Source: an uncultured Collinsella sp. (GTDB taxonomy: Bacteria > Actinomycetota > Coriobacteriia > Coriobacteriales > Coriobacteriaceae). From it: a stretch of DNA of 64,000 bases. The notes beneath the pieces are model-generated. The model worked only from the letters and a program-made list of their open reading frames with translations, made no database searches and was not told the DNA's origin. The stretch is from assembly GCA_958435945.1 (NCBI GenBank), contig CAUBIC010000001.1:186001-250000 (forward strand), read 5' to 3'. The translations under genes and the position numbers were made by a program. Within the stretch, counting starts at the first letter, position 1; each line of letters opens with the position of its first letter. Shown here in pieces: positions 24,771 through 33,287 of this stretch.

Positions 24771-24825
24771 TCTCGATCTGTAACATCTGCAGCCGTTTTT
24801 GCCGAGTAACTGTTACAGATCGAGA
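24771..24825. repeat. UGUAACA-type foldback, copy 1 of 3
   Basis: TCTCGATCTGTAACA pairs perfectly with TGTTACAGATCGAGA (24811-24825). The inner arm is shared with the next two copies and the outer arm is copy-specific. Confidence 0.88.
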
Positions 24826-24849
24826 TTATTTCCTTAGGGGGATTCGAAT

Positions 24850-24906
24850 GTCTCAATCTGTAACATCTGGACGGACAAAAGGTCTCTAACTGTTACAGAT
24901 TGAGAC
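24850..24906. repeat. UGUAACA-type foldback, copy 2 of 3
   Basis: GTCTCAATCTGTAACA pairs perfectly with TGTTACAGATTGAGAC (24891-24906). Compared with copy 1 both arms changed together (CGATC/GATCG to CAATC/GATTG), keeping the stem intact. Confidence 0.88.
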
Positions 24907-24930
24907 AAACAACAGGGGCTAAGACGTCTT

Positions 24931-24986
24931 GTCTAGATCTGTAACAGATAGACGGGAATTCGGACCCTAGATGTTACAGATTGAGA
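24931..24986. repeat. UGUAACA-type foldback, copy 3 of 3
   Basis: GTCTAGATCTGTAACA (24931-24946) pairs with TGTTACAGATTGAGA (24972-24986) over most positions. The left arm is like copy 1 and the right arm like copy 2. The three copies fill most of the gap between the dehydrogenase and dxs-like genes. Confidence 0.82.
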
Positions 24987-25007
24987 TAATCGCGCCGCGA
25001 AAACAAA

Positions 25008-25040
25008 AACCTCCGCAGGGGTGCTTCCCTTGCGGAGGTT
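25008..25040. terminator. Bidirectional terminator after the Dxs-like gene
   Basis: AACCTCCGCA (25008-25017) and TGCGGAGGTT (25031-25040) with inner AGGG/CCCT pairing, T-rich on both exits. It lies 3 bases beyond the Dxs-like stop codon. Confidence 0.9.
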
Positions 25041-25042
25041 TT

Positions 25043-26824
25043 TTACTCGTTGAGTAGCCTTACGGCTTCGGCGGCCATGTTCTCGACCGTCATGCCGTTC
25101 TGCGCCAACAGCTCGTTGGGGTCGTAGCGGTCGGGGAAGCCCTTGGCGATGCCAAAGGTACGTGTCCGCAGCGGCGTGCAGGCCAGGTAACATGCCACGC
25201 GCTCGCCCCAGCCGCCGTCCAAGATGCCGTCCTCGAGGGTGACGACAACGCGATGCTCGGCGGCAAGACTGTCGAGGAACTCGCGGTCGAGCTCGGTTGC
25301 AAAGCGCGGGTTGACGAGCGTGGCCTCGATGCCGTACTCGGCAGCCAAGCGGTTTGCCATGCGCTCGCCCAGCTCAAAGAAATCGCCAAGTGCAAGCACG
25401 GCAACGTCGCGGCCCTGACGCACGACGTTGTAGCGCACGACGCCGTAATCGGTGCCCTCGTCGGGCGCCAGATCGGGGCGGCATACCAGGCCGATACCCG
25501 GTACGCGGATCGCCACGGGATGCTCGCGGTGGTCGAGCGACCAGCTCAGCATGGATAGGTATTCCTCCATGCAGGCCGGTGCCAGGTAGCGCATGTTGGG
25601 AAGTCCGCCCAGCATAGAAATATCAAAGAACGAGAGGTGCGTCTCGGACGTGGTGCCAAAGATCGACGCACCAAATACCAAGATGGTTGCGGGGGCGTCG
25701 TTGAGGCACAAGTCGTGCCACAGTTCGTCGTAGGCGCGCTGCAAAAACGTGCCGTACGCGCCAAAGACCGGCTTGGCGCCGGCGCTGGCGAGCGCGGTGG
25801 CAAAGGTGACGGCGTGCTCTTCGGCAATGCCCACGTCGACAAACTGCTTGCCTGCCGCGGCGCGAAGCTCGGGCGTGAAGCCCATGATGTAGGGCGTAGC
25901 GGCCGTGATGCCCACGACCAGCGGATCGCGCTCGATAGCGGCGCTGAGTGCCTCGCTCGTAATATCGGCATAGGTGCGCGGTGCGGGCTCGCTCGGGTGA
26001 CCCGGGCAAAGTTTGCGGCCGGTTGCCATATCGAAGGGCCCTACATGATGCCAGTGTTCGGGGTCGCTCTGGGCCGGCTCAAAGCCCTTGCCCTTGGCGG
26101 TCGAGACGTGCAGCACGATGGGGTGATCAATATCGCGCAGCTCCTGCAGCGTATCGACCAGCGCTTGGACATCGTTGCCGGCGGCCAGGTAGCGATAGTC
26201 GAGCCCCAGCGCGCGGAAAACGTTGCGCTCGCAGGTGCCGTTGCTGGCGCGCAGCTCGGCCAGGTTGCGATAGAGGCCACCGTGGTTTTCGGCGATGGAC
26301 TGGTCGTTATCGTTGACGATGATGATCAGGTTGCTGTCGAGCTCGGCGGCATTGTTAAAGCCCTCAAACGCCAAGCCGCCCGAAAGCGAGCCGTCGCCAA
26401 TGATGGTGATGACGTTATACGTGTCACCCGCCAGGTCGCGTGCGTGGGCAAGGCCACAGCCCAAGCTCACCGAGGTCGAGGTGTGACCCATGGCAAACAA
26501 GTCATGCTCGGACTCGTCGGGATTGGCAAAGCCAGAGGCCTCGCCAAAGCGCTCCGGGTTGATATAGGTGTACGCGCGCCCGGTCAGCGCCTTGTGGGCG
26601 TAGGTCTGGTGCGACACGTCAAAGACAATCTTGTCGGTGGGGGAGTTAAACACGCGATGGAGCGCAACCGTGAGCTCAACGACGCCCAGGTTGGGGGCAA
26701 CGTGTCCGCCGACAGCGGCGGAACTTTCGAGGATGGCGTGGCGAATCTCGTCGCAGAGCTGCGGGAGCTCGGCGCGATTAAGAGCCTTGACGTCCTCGGG
26801 CGTTGTCGTTTGCGTAAGCAGCAT
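25043..26824 (-). CDS. 1-deoxy-D-xylulose-5-phosphate synthase family protein (divergent)
   Basis: A 593-residue thiamine-diphosphate enzyme of the Dxs family, which condenses pyruvate with glyceraldehyde 3-phosphate to start the MEP isoprenoid, thiamine and pyridoxal routes. The ThDP motif GDGSLSGGLAFEGFN with NDNDQSIAENHGG, the catalytic Glu region VDVGIAEEHAVTFA and the C-terminal transketolase domain are present. Several hallmark segments differ from housekeeping Dxs: DVSHQTYAHKALTGR in place of DVGHQAYPHK, GHTSTSVSLGCG, and a shorter length than the usual 620-640. It may be the only Dxs of this organism or a second, specialised form; the window cannot tell. The start has a weak site and is divergent from the HD-domain gene. 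Confidence 0.82.
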   Translation of the reverse strand: MLLTQTTTPEDVKALNRAELPQLCDEIRHAILESSAAVGGHVAPNLGVVELTVALHRVFNSPTDKIVFDVSHQTYAHKALTGRAYTYINPERFGEASGFANPDESEHDLFAMGHTSTSVSLGCGLAHARDLAGDTYNVITIIGDGSLSGGLAFEGFNNAAELDSNLIIIVNDNDQSIAENHGGLYRNLAELRASNGTCERNVFRALGLDYRYLAAGNDVQALVDTLQELRDIDHPIVLHVSTAKGKGFEPAQSDPEHWHHVGPFDMATGRKLCPGHPSEPAPRTYADITSEALSAAIERDPLVVGITAATPYIMGFTPELRAAAGKQFVDVGIAEEHAVTFATALASAGAKPVFGAYGTFLQRAYDELWHDLCLNDAPATILVFGASIFGTTSETHLSFFDISMLGGLPNMRYLAPACMEEYLSMLSWSLDHREHPVAIRVPGIGLVCRPDLAPDEGTDYGVVRYNVVRQGRDVAVLALGDFFELGERMANRLAAEYGIEATLVNPRFATELDREFLDSLAAEHRVVVTLEDGILDGGWGERVACYLACTPLRTRTFGIAKGFPDRYDPNELLAQNGMTVENMAAEAVRLLNE

Positions 26825-27052
26825 CGTTGTGGGTTACTCCATGCGAATCGAGCGCCGGCGCTCCCTCGGCCGGCGCAATTGCACAGAACAGTCTCGCACA
26901 TTTTGGCGTTTGATATGTGACGGCGGCGCGGTAATTCGCCAACTGGCGGGGCAAAACGTTTTGTCCGATGCCATACTGGTAGATTCGATGATGATTTTAT
27001 TCAATGCGTGCAGTCCGTGGCTTGTCGCCGTAAGTCGCTGGAAGGAGGCAGC

Positions 27053-27610
27053 ATGTCCGATGCCATTCGTGCCGAGAAAATCGCGCACGAGGTCGACTAT
27101 GCCGCCCGTCAGCTGGCCCAGGCGGGCCGCTTGGACTTGACGCGCGAGTTTATCCAGCATGGCGACGTGACGGTCTATGCACATGTGACTTCGGTAGCGC
27201 GGACAAGCCTGTCCTTTGCCGAGCGCCTGGGCCGCGTCGGTGTTTCGATCGACCGTGCCTCGCTGCTGCGCGGAGCCTTGCTGCACGACTACTTTCTCTA
27301 CGATTGGCACGATCCCGACCCAAGCCATCGGCTGCATGGCTTTCGCCACCCGTTTTTTGCCCTAGCGCGTGCGGAGGAAGATTTTGAGCTGACGTCGCGC
27401 GAACGGAATATTATCGTGCGGCATATGTTTCCGCTGGTGCCGGTGCCGCCGACGTGTCGTGAGGCTTGGATTGTGTGCCTGGCGGATAAATGGTGTGCTC
27501 TGCGCGAGACGGTCGCCGGCCGCCTGCCGCGCAAAGACGACGCGAACGATTTGAGCGAGGGCTCGAGCGACGGCTCGAGCAAAGATTCGAGCGAAAAGAG
27601 GAGAGGGTAG
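27053..27610 (+). CDS. HD-domain phosphohydrolase-like protein
   Basis: A 185-residue soluble HD-domain protein. Metal-binding residues are visible in YAHVTSVARTSL (first His), LLRGALLHDYFLYDWHD (HD pair) and GFRHPFFALARAEEDF, with IVCLADKWCALRET closing the fold. The family includes small metal-dependent phosphohydrolases of unknown substrate. The C-terminal tail is a low-complexity SSDGSSKDSSE repeat. I chose ATG at 27053, preceded by GGAAGGAGG, over the in-frame ATG at 27008. It ends 3 bases before the next membrane-protein gene and is probably co-transcribed with it. Confidence 0.85.
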   Translation: MSDAIRAEKIAHEVDYAARQLAQAGRLDLTREFIQHGDVTVYAHVTSVARTSLSFAERLGRVGVSIDRASLLRGALLHDYFLYDWHDPDPSHRLHGFRHPFFALARAEEDFELTSRERNIIVRHMFPLVPVPPTCREAWIVCLADKWCALRETVAGRLPRKDDANDLSEGSSDGSSKDSSEKRRG

Positions 27611-27613
27611 ACG

Positions 27614-28633
27614 GTGGGGACCGCGATTGATATGGCGTTTGGCGGCGCGACGCTTGCCGCCTGCCCACTCTCGGCACTGGTGCTCTCGTTTGCCTTTTAC
27701 GGGTTTTGCGGTTGGGCATGGGAGTCGACAGTATGCGCCATGCTCAATCACGGACGATTTGCCAACAGTGGCTTTTTGCTTGGGCCGTGCTGCCCCATCT
27801 ATGGCGCGGGCGGCATTGCCTGCTGGCTGCTGTTGCGTGGGATTCCGGATGCCTCGAGCCAGTTTGTCGCTGCAGCGCTCGTATGCAGCGTGATTGAGTA
27901 CAGCGTAGGCGTGCTGTTGGAAAAAACAACGGGCGCTCGCTTTTGGGATTACTCGCACCTGCCGTTTAACTTGCACGGACGCATCTGCCTGTACTGGGCA
28001 TGCGCGTTTGGCCTGGGTGCGTTGTGCATTTGCCGTTTAGTGGAGCCGACATTGCTGGGGCTGCTTGGCCATCTGCCGGTGCTGATTGTGCGGCTGTCCG
28101 CCTTTATCGTCGCGGTCGCGATGATGGTCGACGCGGTGTGCTCGTTGGCGAGCTGGCGGCGTCTGTCTGATCAGCTGGAGCGCGTCCGGGCCGACCTTGC
28201 CGACCGCATCAATGAGTCGCTTGCCGATGCCTCGGACTCAATGCTCGAACGCATTCCCGATTCTACGATTGACTCGGTGGCACAGACGCACATCCGTAGC
28301 CGTGCCGTTAACGCGTGGCTGGCCGAGCTGGGTGACGCCGCGCTCGATGCCCTGCGCGAGAAGGCTTCGATGCCGACGTTTATCGCGGATGGTGCTCGCG
28401 GCCTGGCGCTTGCCGCCCGCCGCGTGGCCGATGCCGCGCCGAGCATGCCGCGTCCGTCGCTCGGTCGTCGCCTTGCCGGCAAGCGCATGAGCCGTCCGGT
28501 GCCGAGCGTGTCGCTCAGTCGTCGCGACCTGCGCTTCTTCAATGCCTTCCCGCGTTTGCGCATCAATCGCTACGAGGGCGTCATCCGAGCAACTAATCTC
28601 CGCGACCGCGCCCGCGAGCTGTTTCGGCGCTAA
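27614..28633 (+). CDS. CmpB-type (putative ABC transporter type IV) membrane protein
   Basis: A 339-residue protein whose first 190 residues match the CmpB-like membrane family (FYGFCGWAWESTVCAMLN, NSGFLLGPCCPIYGAGG, SVGVLLEKTTGARFWDYSHL, FNLHGRICLYWACAFGLGAL), with about five helices. The C-terminal 150 residues are soluble, helical and charged, ending in an Arg-rich stretch, and have no recognised domain. GTG at 27614 or ATG at 27632 may be the true start. The gene follows the HD-domain gene closely, so the two proteins may work together; this is inference. An array of CCCTAGGG palindromes begins 33 bases after the stop. Confidence 0.86.
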   Translation: MGTAIDMAFGGATLAACPLSALVLSFAFYGFCGWAWESTVCAMLNHGRFANSGFLLGPCCPIYGAGGIACWLLLRGIPDASSQFVAAALVCSVIEYSVGVLLEKTTGARFWDYSHLPFNLHGRICLYWACAFGLGALCICRLVEPTLLGLLGHLPVLIVRLSAFIVAVAMMVDAVCSLASWRRLSDQLERVRADLADRINESLADASDSMLERIPDSTIDSVAQTHIRSRAVNAWLAELGDAALDALREKASMPTFIADGARGLALAARRVADAAPSMPRPSLGRRLAGKRMSRPVPSVSLSRRDLRFFNAFPRLRINRYEGVIRATNLRDRARELFRR

Positions 28634-28665
28634 GAGCTGGAGTCGTAGAGGCGCCTTGCAGGTGC

Positions 28666-28807
28666 GTGTTTCCTAGGGAAGTCACCTTATCGCTCTGCCC
28701 AATCGTGATTCCCCTAGGGAAAACACGCTACTGCCGTCGCTGACTGTGATTCCCTTAGGGAAAACACGCTAAAGAGCTCCTAGCCGTGTTTCCCCTAGGG
28801 GAATCAC
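28666..28807. repeat. CCCTAGGG palindrome array, left copy
   Basis: Four 20-22-base palindromic units built on GTGATTCCCCTAGGGAAAACAC lie at 28666-28685 (reversed), 28705-28726, 28746-28767 and 28786-28807 (reversed). The spacers include CTCTGCCCAATC and GCTAAAGAGC. The same four-unit array, with the same orientation order and spacers, recurs at 30125-30269. Together they bracket one gene. The rest of the gap up to 29041 shows no gene. Confidence 0.9.
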
Positions 28808-29040
28808 GTTTGAACTGAGGCTACGAGGTATCATCGATGCCAGAGGGCCTAGAGAGGGCAAGGAAACTGCCGCCTGCACCTCGATGACAACCGTTCACCG
28901 AGCGACGTAGTTGTGGTGCGCGCCGGGATGACGTCTTTGACCTGCGGCGTCAAGCAGTACGTCAAGCTTTTGGTCAGTTAATGGCAAGAGATTGGCAAGG
29001 TGCCTTTTGGCTATGCTGCCTCTATTGGGAGGTGGCTTTC

Positions 29041-30021
29041 GTGAGGAATACCAGCGCACGGCAAAGGATTGAAGAACAGCTTGATGGGGCGGAGCGCTTG
29101 CAGCGTTGTCTAGTGCCCAAAACCAGGGCGGATCGCGAAGCGCTTCGTCGCGCCGTAGCGGCAGGGGTGGCCGTGCGTCCGTTTAGCGGGATGTTCATGC
29201 GCGCCTCCACGTGGGATGCGCTCAAGACGAGTCCGCGCGTTCGTTGGCGCTATGTTCAAAATACGTTTCTCGACGAGCACCCTGACGAGGCCGTCTGTTC
29301 CTTTTCTGCTGCGCTTGACCATGGACTTTGGGTTTCGAAGAAATATCTGGACACAATTCATCTTGTAGCTAGCGGGCGCTCGCATGGTAGGTGCGGTACG
29401 GGAATCCATCGGCATGAGTGCCCTCTAAATGAGATCGAGCTAAACGGCACCGTGAAACGAACGACGCTAGAACGGACGGTGCTCGACTGCTCACTTGTTG
29501 CTTCTTTTGAAGACGGTTTGGCTATAGCTGATAGCGCCCTGCGGTTCTGCAAGCTCGATATCCAAAAGTATCGCGACTATGTTGAAGCGTTGGCGCGATG
29601 TCGCTCTGGGGCCTTGTGCGCTGAGATGGTAGCGCGCTATGCCGATGGCGCTTCGGAGAGCGGCGGTGAATCCATCGTGCGCGGATTGATTGTCGCGCTG
29701 GGTTACCTTCCTCCGACCATGTTGCAAGCCGAGTTTGTTGACCCGATCGATGGCGGTGCGATTCGTGCCGATATGTACTACGAGTTGCCGAATGGGCTTC
29801 GCTTAATTATTGAGGTCGATGGTTTTGGTAAATACGTTGGCGCGGACGGCCTGGGAAAAGAGATGCAAAGGCGTTTGGTTGCAGAGCGTCAACGAGAGTC
29901 GCACATTACGGCTCTGGGCATTCCGATCATGAGGGTGCAATTTAGCCGCGTGTACGAGGACGGTTATCTCGAACACCTACTGAGGCGTTTCGGTGTGCCA
30001 AAAGTCGCTCCTCATATGTAG
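29041..30021 (+). CDS. AbiEi/DUF559-like protein with PD-(D/E)xK-like C-terminal domain
   Basis: A 326-residue protein. The N-terminal half resembles the winged-helix AbiEi antitoxin/regulator group (REALRRAVAAGVAVRPFSGMFM, TTLERTVLDCSLVASFEDGLAIAD). The C-terminal part resembles DUF559/Vsr-like nuclease folds: a Glu in SGGESIVRGLIVALGYL, Asp in AIRADMYYELPNG and LIIEVDGFGKY. Such two-part proteins are common in Actinobacteria as candidate type IV toxin-antitoxin or defence genes; activity here is unproven. I prefer GTG at 29041, preceded by GGGAGGTGG, over ATG at 28981, which has no ribosome site. The gene is lower in GC and is flanked on both sides by the same palindrome array, a sign of transfer. 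Confidence 0.7.
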   Translation: MRNTSARQRIEEQLDGAERLQRCLVPKTRADREALRRAVAAGVAVRPFSGMFMRASTWDALKTSPRVRWRYVQNTFLDEHPDEAVCSFSAALDHGLWVSKKYLDTIHLVASGRSHGRCGTGIHRHECPLNEIELNGTVKRTTLERTVLDCSLVASFEDGLAIADSALRFCKLDIQKYRDYVEALARCRSGALCAEMVARYADGASESGGESIVRGLIVALGYLPPTMLQAEFVDPIDGGAIRADMYYELPNGLRLIIEVDGFGKYVGADGLGKEMQRRLVAERQRESHITALGIPIMRVQFSRVYEDGYLEHLLRRFGVPKVAPHM

Positions 30022-30124
30022 CGTTGGGCAGTGGAGGAGATGTTGATAAGGGTTGTTTTGCATGGTATGGCTTTTGATATGGTCGTCAGCTTCTTAAGGG
30101 AGCGTTACCCTGCTCCGCCCAGTT

Positions 30125-30269
30125 GTGTTTGCCCCCCGGGAGATCACGTTACCGCTCTGCCCAATCGTGATTCCCTTAGGGAAAACACGCTACTGCCGAC
30201 GCCGACTGTGATTCCCCTAGGGAAAACACGCTAAAGAGCGCCTAGCCGTGTTTTCCCTAGGGGAATCAC
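30125..30269. repeat. CCCTAGGG palindrome array, right copy
   Basis: Units lie at 30125-30147 (degenerate), 30167-30188, 30208-30229 and 30248-30269 (reversed). Over about 145 bases it is nearly the same as the left copy, including the spacers CCGCTCTGCCCAATC and GCTAAAGAGC. It lies in the 503-base gap between the AbiEi-like and ammonium transporter genes. The remaining 250 bases show only a GCCGTTTCCA-like direct repeat (about 30390-30425). Confidence 0.9.
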
Positions 30270-30524
30270 GGACGAATCTGATGCGGAGTCTACCTTGGGA
30301 TTGCCTTGTCTCTGCATATAGCTGATTTGAAATGCGGGCATAGATGGTCTCTTGATTTACGCGTTTCCCCTTCGTTTCGTGCCCGTTGCCGCGCCGTTTC
30401 CAAGATTGCGGCACCGTTTCCATTCGACAACGCAGCGTTTAACAACGCCGTATCTGGTCTACACCAGTTGCCCCTCGGCCGCATCATGGGCGCCGACAAC
30501 GTTCATGCGATCAAGGGGGAGCGA

Positions 30525-31801
30525 ATGTACGATACGGGATCGACAACGTTTATGCTCATCTGCACCATGCTCGTGTTTTTAATGACACCGGGTCTGGCGT
30601 TTTTCTATGGCGGCCTGTCCAGGCGCAAAAATGTTATCAACACCATGCTCATGTGCTTTGGCGCCATTGGCCTGGTTGGTGTGCTGTGGATTGTTGCCGG
30701 CTGGTCGCTGGCCTATGCGGTGACGGCTCAAGTCCGTTTATTGGAGGCCTTGACCAGCTGCTGTGCCTGCCGGTGCTCAACCAGGTGCTGCAGGCGGCCG
30801 AGGGCAATGCCGCGGACGGCGCCGTCTATCCTCAGATCATCGACATCGCCTTCCAGATGGCGTTTGCCATGATCACGGCTGCTATCGTCACGGGCAGCCT
30901 GGCCGGCCGCGTTAAGTTTGGCGCCATGACGGCCTTCCTGGGCATTTGGCTGCTCGTGGTCTATGCGCCGCTTGCCCACATGGTTTGGGGCGGCGATGGC
31001 TCCTTTATCGGCGACGTCATCGGCGCACTCGACTTTGCCGGCGGCGACGTAGTACACATTTCGTCCGGTCTCACGGGCCTGATTCTCTGCTTAATGCTTG
31101 GCCGTCGTCGCGGTTTTGGCATGGTGAGCTACCGTCCGCATAACGTGCCGTTTGTGGCGCTCGGCGCCGGTCTGCTTTGGTTTGGCTGGTTTGGCTTTAA
31201 CGGCGGCAGTGAGTTTAAGGCCGACGCCGTGGCGGCGCTCGCCATACTCAACACCGTGACGGCCAGCGCGGCGGGCATGGTCTCGTGGCTTGCCGTCGAG
31301 CGCGTGCACACCGGTCGTCCCACGCTGGTGGGTGCCAGCACCGGTCTGGTTGCGGGCCTTGTGGTGGTCACGCCCGGCGCGGGCTTTGTCGAGCCGTGGG
31401 CGGCGCTGATCATGGGCCTGATTGTCTCGCCCGTCTGCTATCTGGCCATTAGCCATCTTAAGACCAAGTTTGGCTACGACGACGCACTCGACGCGTTCGG
31501 TTGCCACGGTATCGGCGGCATCTTGGGCGGCGTGCTCACAGGCCTGTTCTGCGTGCCGGAGCTCTCGTGGACCGGTAAAGGCGGCCTGTTCTACACGGGC
31601 GACATGTCGCTGCTCATCTCGCAGATTTTGGGCATTGTGGTGACGGTCGCTATTGTGCTGGTGCTCGATTTGGTGATCGCCGCGGTGGTCAAGGCGCTGT
31701 TCCACGGCAGCTTGCGTGTGGACGAGGCTGACGAGGCGCTGGGCCTGGATGCGAGTCAGCACGGCGAGAGCGCATATCCTTCGTTTAGTGGTCTGGACTA
31801 G
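30525..31801 (+). pseudogene. amtB: Ammonium transporter, single-base frameshift
   Basis: Amt/Rh-family ammonium channel split across two frames. From ATG 30525 (AAGGGGGAG upstream) frame 1 encodes MYDTGSTTFMLICTMLVFLM and FFYGGLSRRKNVINTM, up to WSLAYA. The protein then continues only in another frame with GDGSSPFIGGLDQLL through the C-terminus, including the family motifs DFAGGDVVHISSGLTGL and DALDAFGCHGIGGILGG. Restoring one G at about 30717 (TATGCGG to TATGGCGG) rejoins SLAYGGDGSSPFIGG, the expected Amt sequence. It could be a real loss-of-function mutation or an assembly error. A PII gene follows 48 bases downstream, the standard amtB-glnK pairing. Confidence 0.85.
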
Positions 31802-31849
31802 CGGTTTCTAACGTTCTGTCAGACCAACTCTTAAAGAGAGGAATTCACT

Positions 31850-32188
31850 ATGAAGAAGATTACGGCGATTGTTCGTGCCGAGAAGCTTGAGGTTCTTAAA
31901 GACGCGCTGTTTGCTGCTGATGTTCGCGGTATGACTATCAACCAGGTGCAGGGCTGCGGCGCACAGCATGGCTGGAAGGAATACGTACGCGGCAACGAGC
32001 TGCTTGTCAACACGATCCCTAAGGTGCAGTTCACGCTCATTTGCGCCGACGAGCATGTCGACGGCATTGTCGACATCATCTGTAACGCCGCCCGCACCGG
32101 TGCCGTCGGAGACGGCAAGATTTGGGTCGAGCCGATCGAGGAAGTCATCCGCATCCGTACCGGCGAACACGGCCCCGCCGCGGTGTAG
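31850..32188 (+). CDS. glnK: Nitrogen regulatory protein P-II
   Basis: A 112-residue PII signal protein that senses ATP/ADP and 2-oxoglutarate and gates the ammonium transporter. The opening KKITAIVRAEKLEVLKDAL and the end GAVGDGKIWVEPIEEVIRIRTGE are the PII signatures. In the T-loop, the Tyr51 modified by uridylylation in proteobacteria is Leu (RGNELLVNTIPK) and position 46 is Val. Control by uridylylation is therefore excluded, and adenylylation at Tyr51 (the actinobacterial form) also looks impossible. It probably works by ligand binding only. It is co-oriented with the frameshifted amtB and has GAGAGG upstream. Confidence 0.92.
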   Translation: MKKITAIVRAEKLEVLKDALFAADVRGMTINQVQGCGAQHGWKEYVRGNELLVNTIPKVQFTLICADEHVDGIVDIICNAARTGAVGDGKIWVEPIEEVIRIRTGEHGPAAV

Positions 32189-32275
32189 GACAATCTTTCG
32201 CCTGACGGGCGTGCCTCTCTTGGGGCGCGCCCGTTCTCGTCTACAATATCGTGCAGACGAAGGAGAGGCACGCCC

Positions 32276-33133
32276 ATGATCAAGATGTTTGCGAGTGACT
32301 TAGACGGAACGCTGTTGAACGCCCTGCACGAGGCGGATGGGACCATCCGCCGTGCCATCCGCGAGCTGACCAAGGCTGGCCTGCATGTGGTTCCCGCGAC
32401 CGGACGCTCGACGCTGCCGATTGGCGAGCATGGCTTTACGGGCCTGGCGCTTGACGCCTGCTGCTCCAACGGATCCATCGTGCGCGACAGCCATGGCGAG
32501 GTGCTCAAGACCTGGACCATCGACCCACAGATCACCGAGGAGCTGCTCAAGGAGTTTCCGGATATCTGTTTTGACTGCTCCACGCCCGACGGCATGTTTT
32601 CGAGCGGATCGTTCGAGATGCACCAGGCGGGCTTTAAAAAGGACAGCCCTATCAAGCGCATCGTGATGCGCGGCATGCGTGCGCGTGGCGGGTACCACGA
32701 GGAACAGTACTTCGACCAGTCGATCGGCGACATCCTGCGTCATGACGTGTGCAAGATCAACTGCCGTGTGACCTCGCCCGAGCTGGAGCGCGACCTTAAG
32801 GCGTATTTGGCCGAGCGTTCGGACCGTGTGGTCAACGCGCCGTTCGATCCGGTGATGTTCGAGATCACGGACGTGGCGTGCAACAAGGGCGAGAGCGTGG
32901 CCTGGCTGGCGGGCTACTACGGTATTGCCGAGGACGAGGTCGCGGTTTACGGCGACGGCGGCAACGACATCGCCATGCTCAAGCGCTTCCGTCACAGCTA
33001 CGCGACCAAAAACGGCAGCGATGCCGCCAAGGCCGCCGCGAGTACAACTATCGGCAGTTGCATGGTTCATGCCGTCCCCAAACACATGCTCGCCACCATG
33101 CGCAAGCAAAACTCCCGCACCATCATCGAATAA
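32276..33133 (+). CDS. HAD-superfamily (Cof-type) phosphatase
   Basis: A 285-residue haloacid-dehalogenase-like phosphohydrolase of the Cof/IIB group, which dephosphorylates sugar phosphates or other small metabolites. Motif I is FASDLDGTLL, motif II is ATGR(S)TL, and motif IV is AVYGDGGNDIAMLKRF. The cap domain lies between residues 80 and 200. GAAGGAGAGG precedes ATG 32276. The TAA stop abuts a GGGACAGC-core foldback. The substrate is not identifiable from context. Confidence 0.92.
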   Translation: MIKMFASDLDGTLLNALHEADGTIRRAIRELTKAGLHVVPATGRSTLPIGEHGFTGLALDACCSNGSIVRDSHGEVLKTWTIDPQITEELLKEFPDICFDCSTPDGMFSSGSFEMHQAGFKKDSPIKRIVMRGMRARGGYHEEQYFDQSIGDILRHDVCKINCRVTSPELERDLKAYLAERSDRVVNAPFDPVMFEITDVACNKGESVAWLAGYYGIAEDEVAVYGDGGNDIAMLKRFRHSYATKNGSDAAKAAASTTIGSCMVHAVPKHMLATMRKQNSRTIIE

Positions 33134-33162
33134 TGTGACAAAGGGACAGCCCCTTTGTCACA
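33134..33162 (+). repeat. Foldback element, GGGACAG-core family, TGTGAC arms
   Basis: TGTGACAAAGGG (33134-33145) pairs perfectly with CCCTTTGTCACA (33151-33162). It directly follows the HAD stop codon, shares the GGGACAG core with the CCTGCC-arm elements, and has the same arms as the element at 33565. Confidence 0.85.
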
Positions 33163-33175
33163 GGGGTCTGTGTGC

Positions 33176-33205
33176 TTGGAATACGAACATATATTCGTAT
33201 ATATA
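33176..33205 (+). promoter_or_regulatory. Promoter with LexA-like box before the small toxin-like ORF
   Basis: TTGGAA (33176-33181) and TATATA (33200-33205) are 18 bases apart. Between them lies CGAACATATATTCG (33184-33197), which differs from the Bacillus-type SOS box CGAACATATGTTCG at one base, in the usual repressor position. A hairpin in the leader, CCTCCATC with GATGGGAGG, would also cover the ribosome site. Confidence 0.55.
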
Positions 33206-33287
33206 ACTAGGCTCTGGTAGAATCGGTATCGTTGACGGCAGTTCCATGTGCCGGGCAACGCCCTCCATCTGATGGGAGGTGATGCCC

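Noticed and set aside
30031..30234. A 67-codon plus-strand frame after the AbiEi-like gene
   Set aside because: It reads into the palindrome array, lacks a ribosome site and shows no family features.
28666..30269. A possible CRISPR array made by the CCCTAGGG units
   Set aside because: The units are palindromic, reverse in orientation, only four per site, the spacers are shared between the two arrays, and no cas genes are present.
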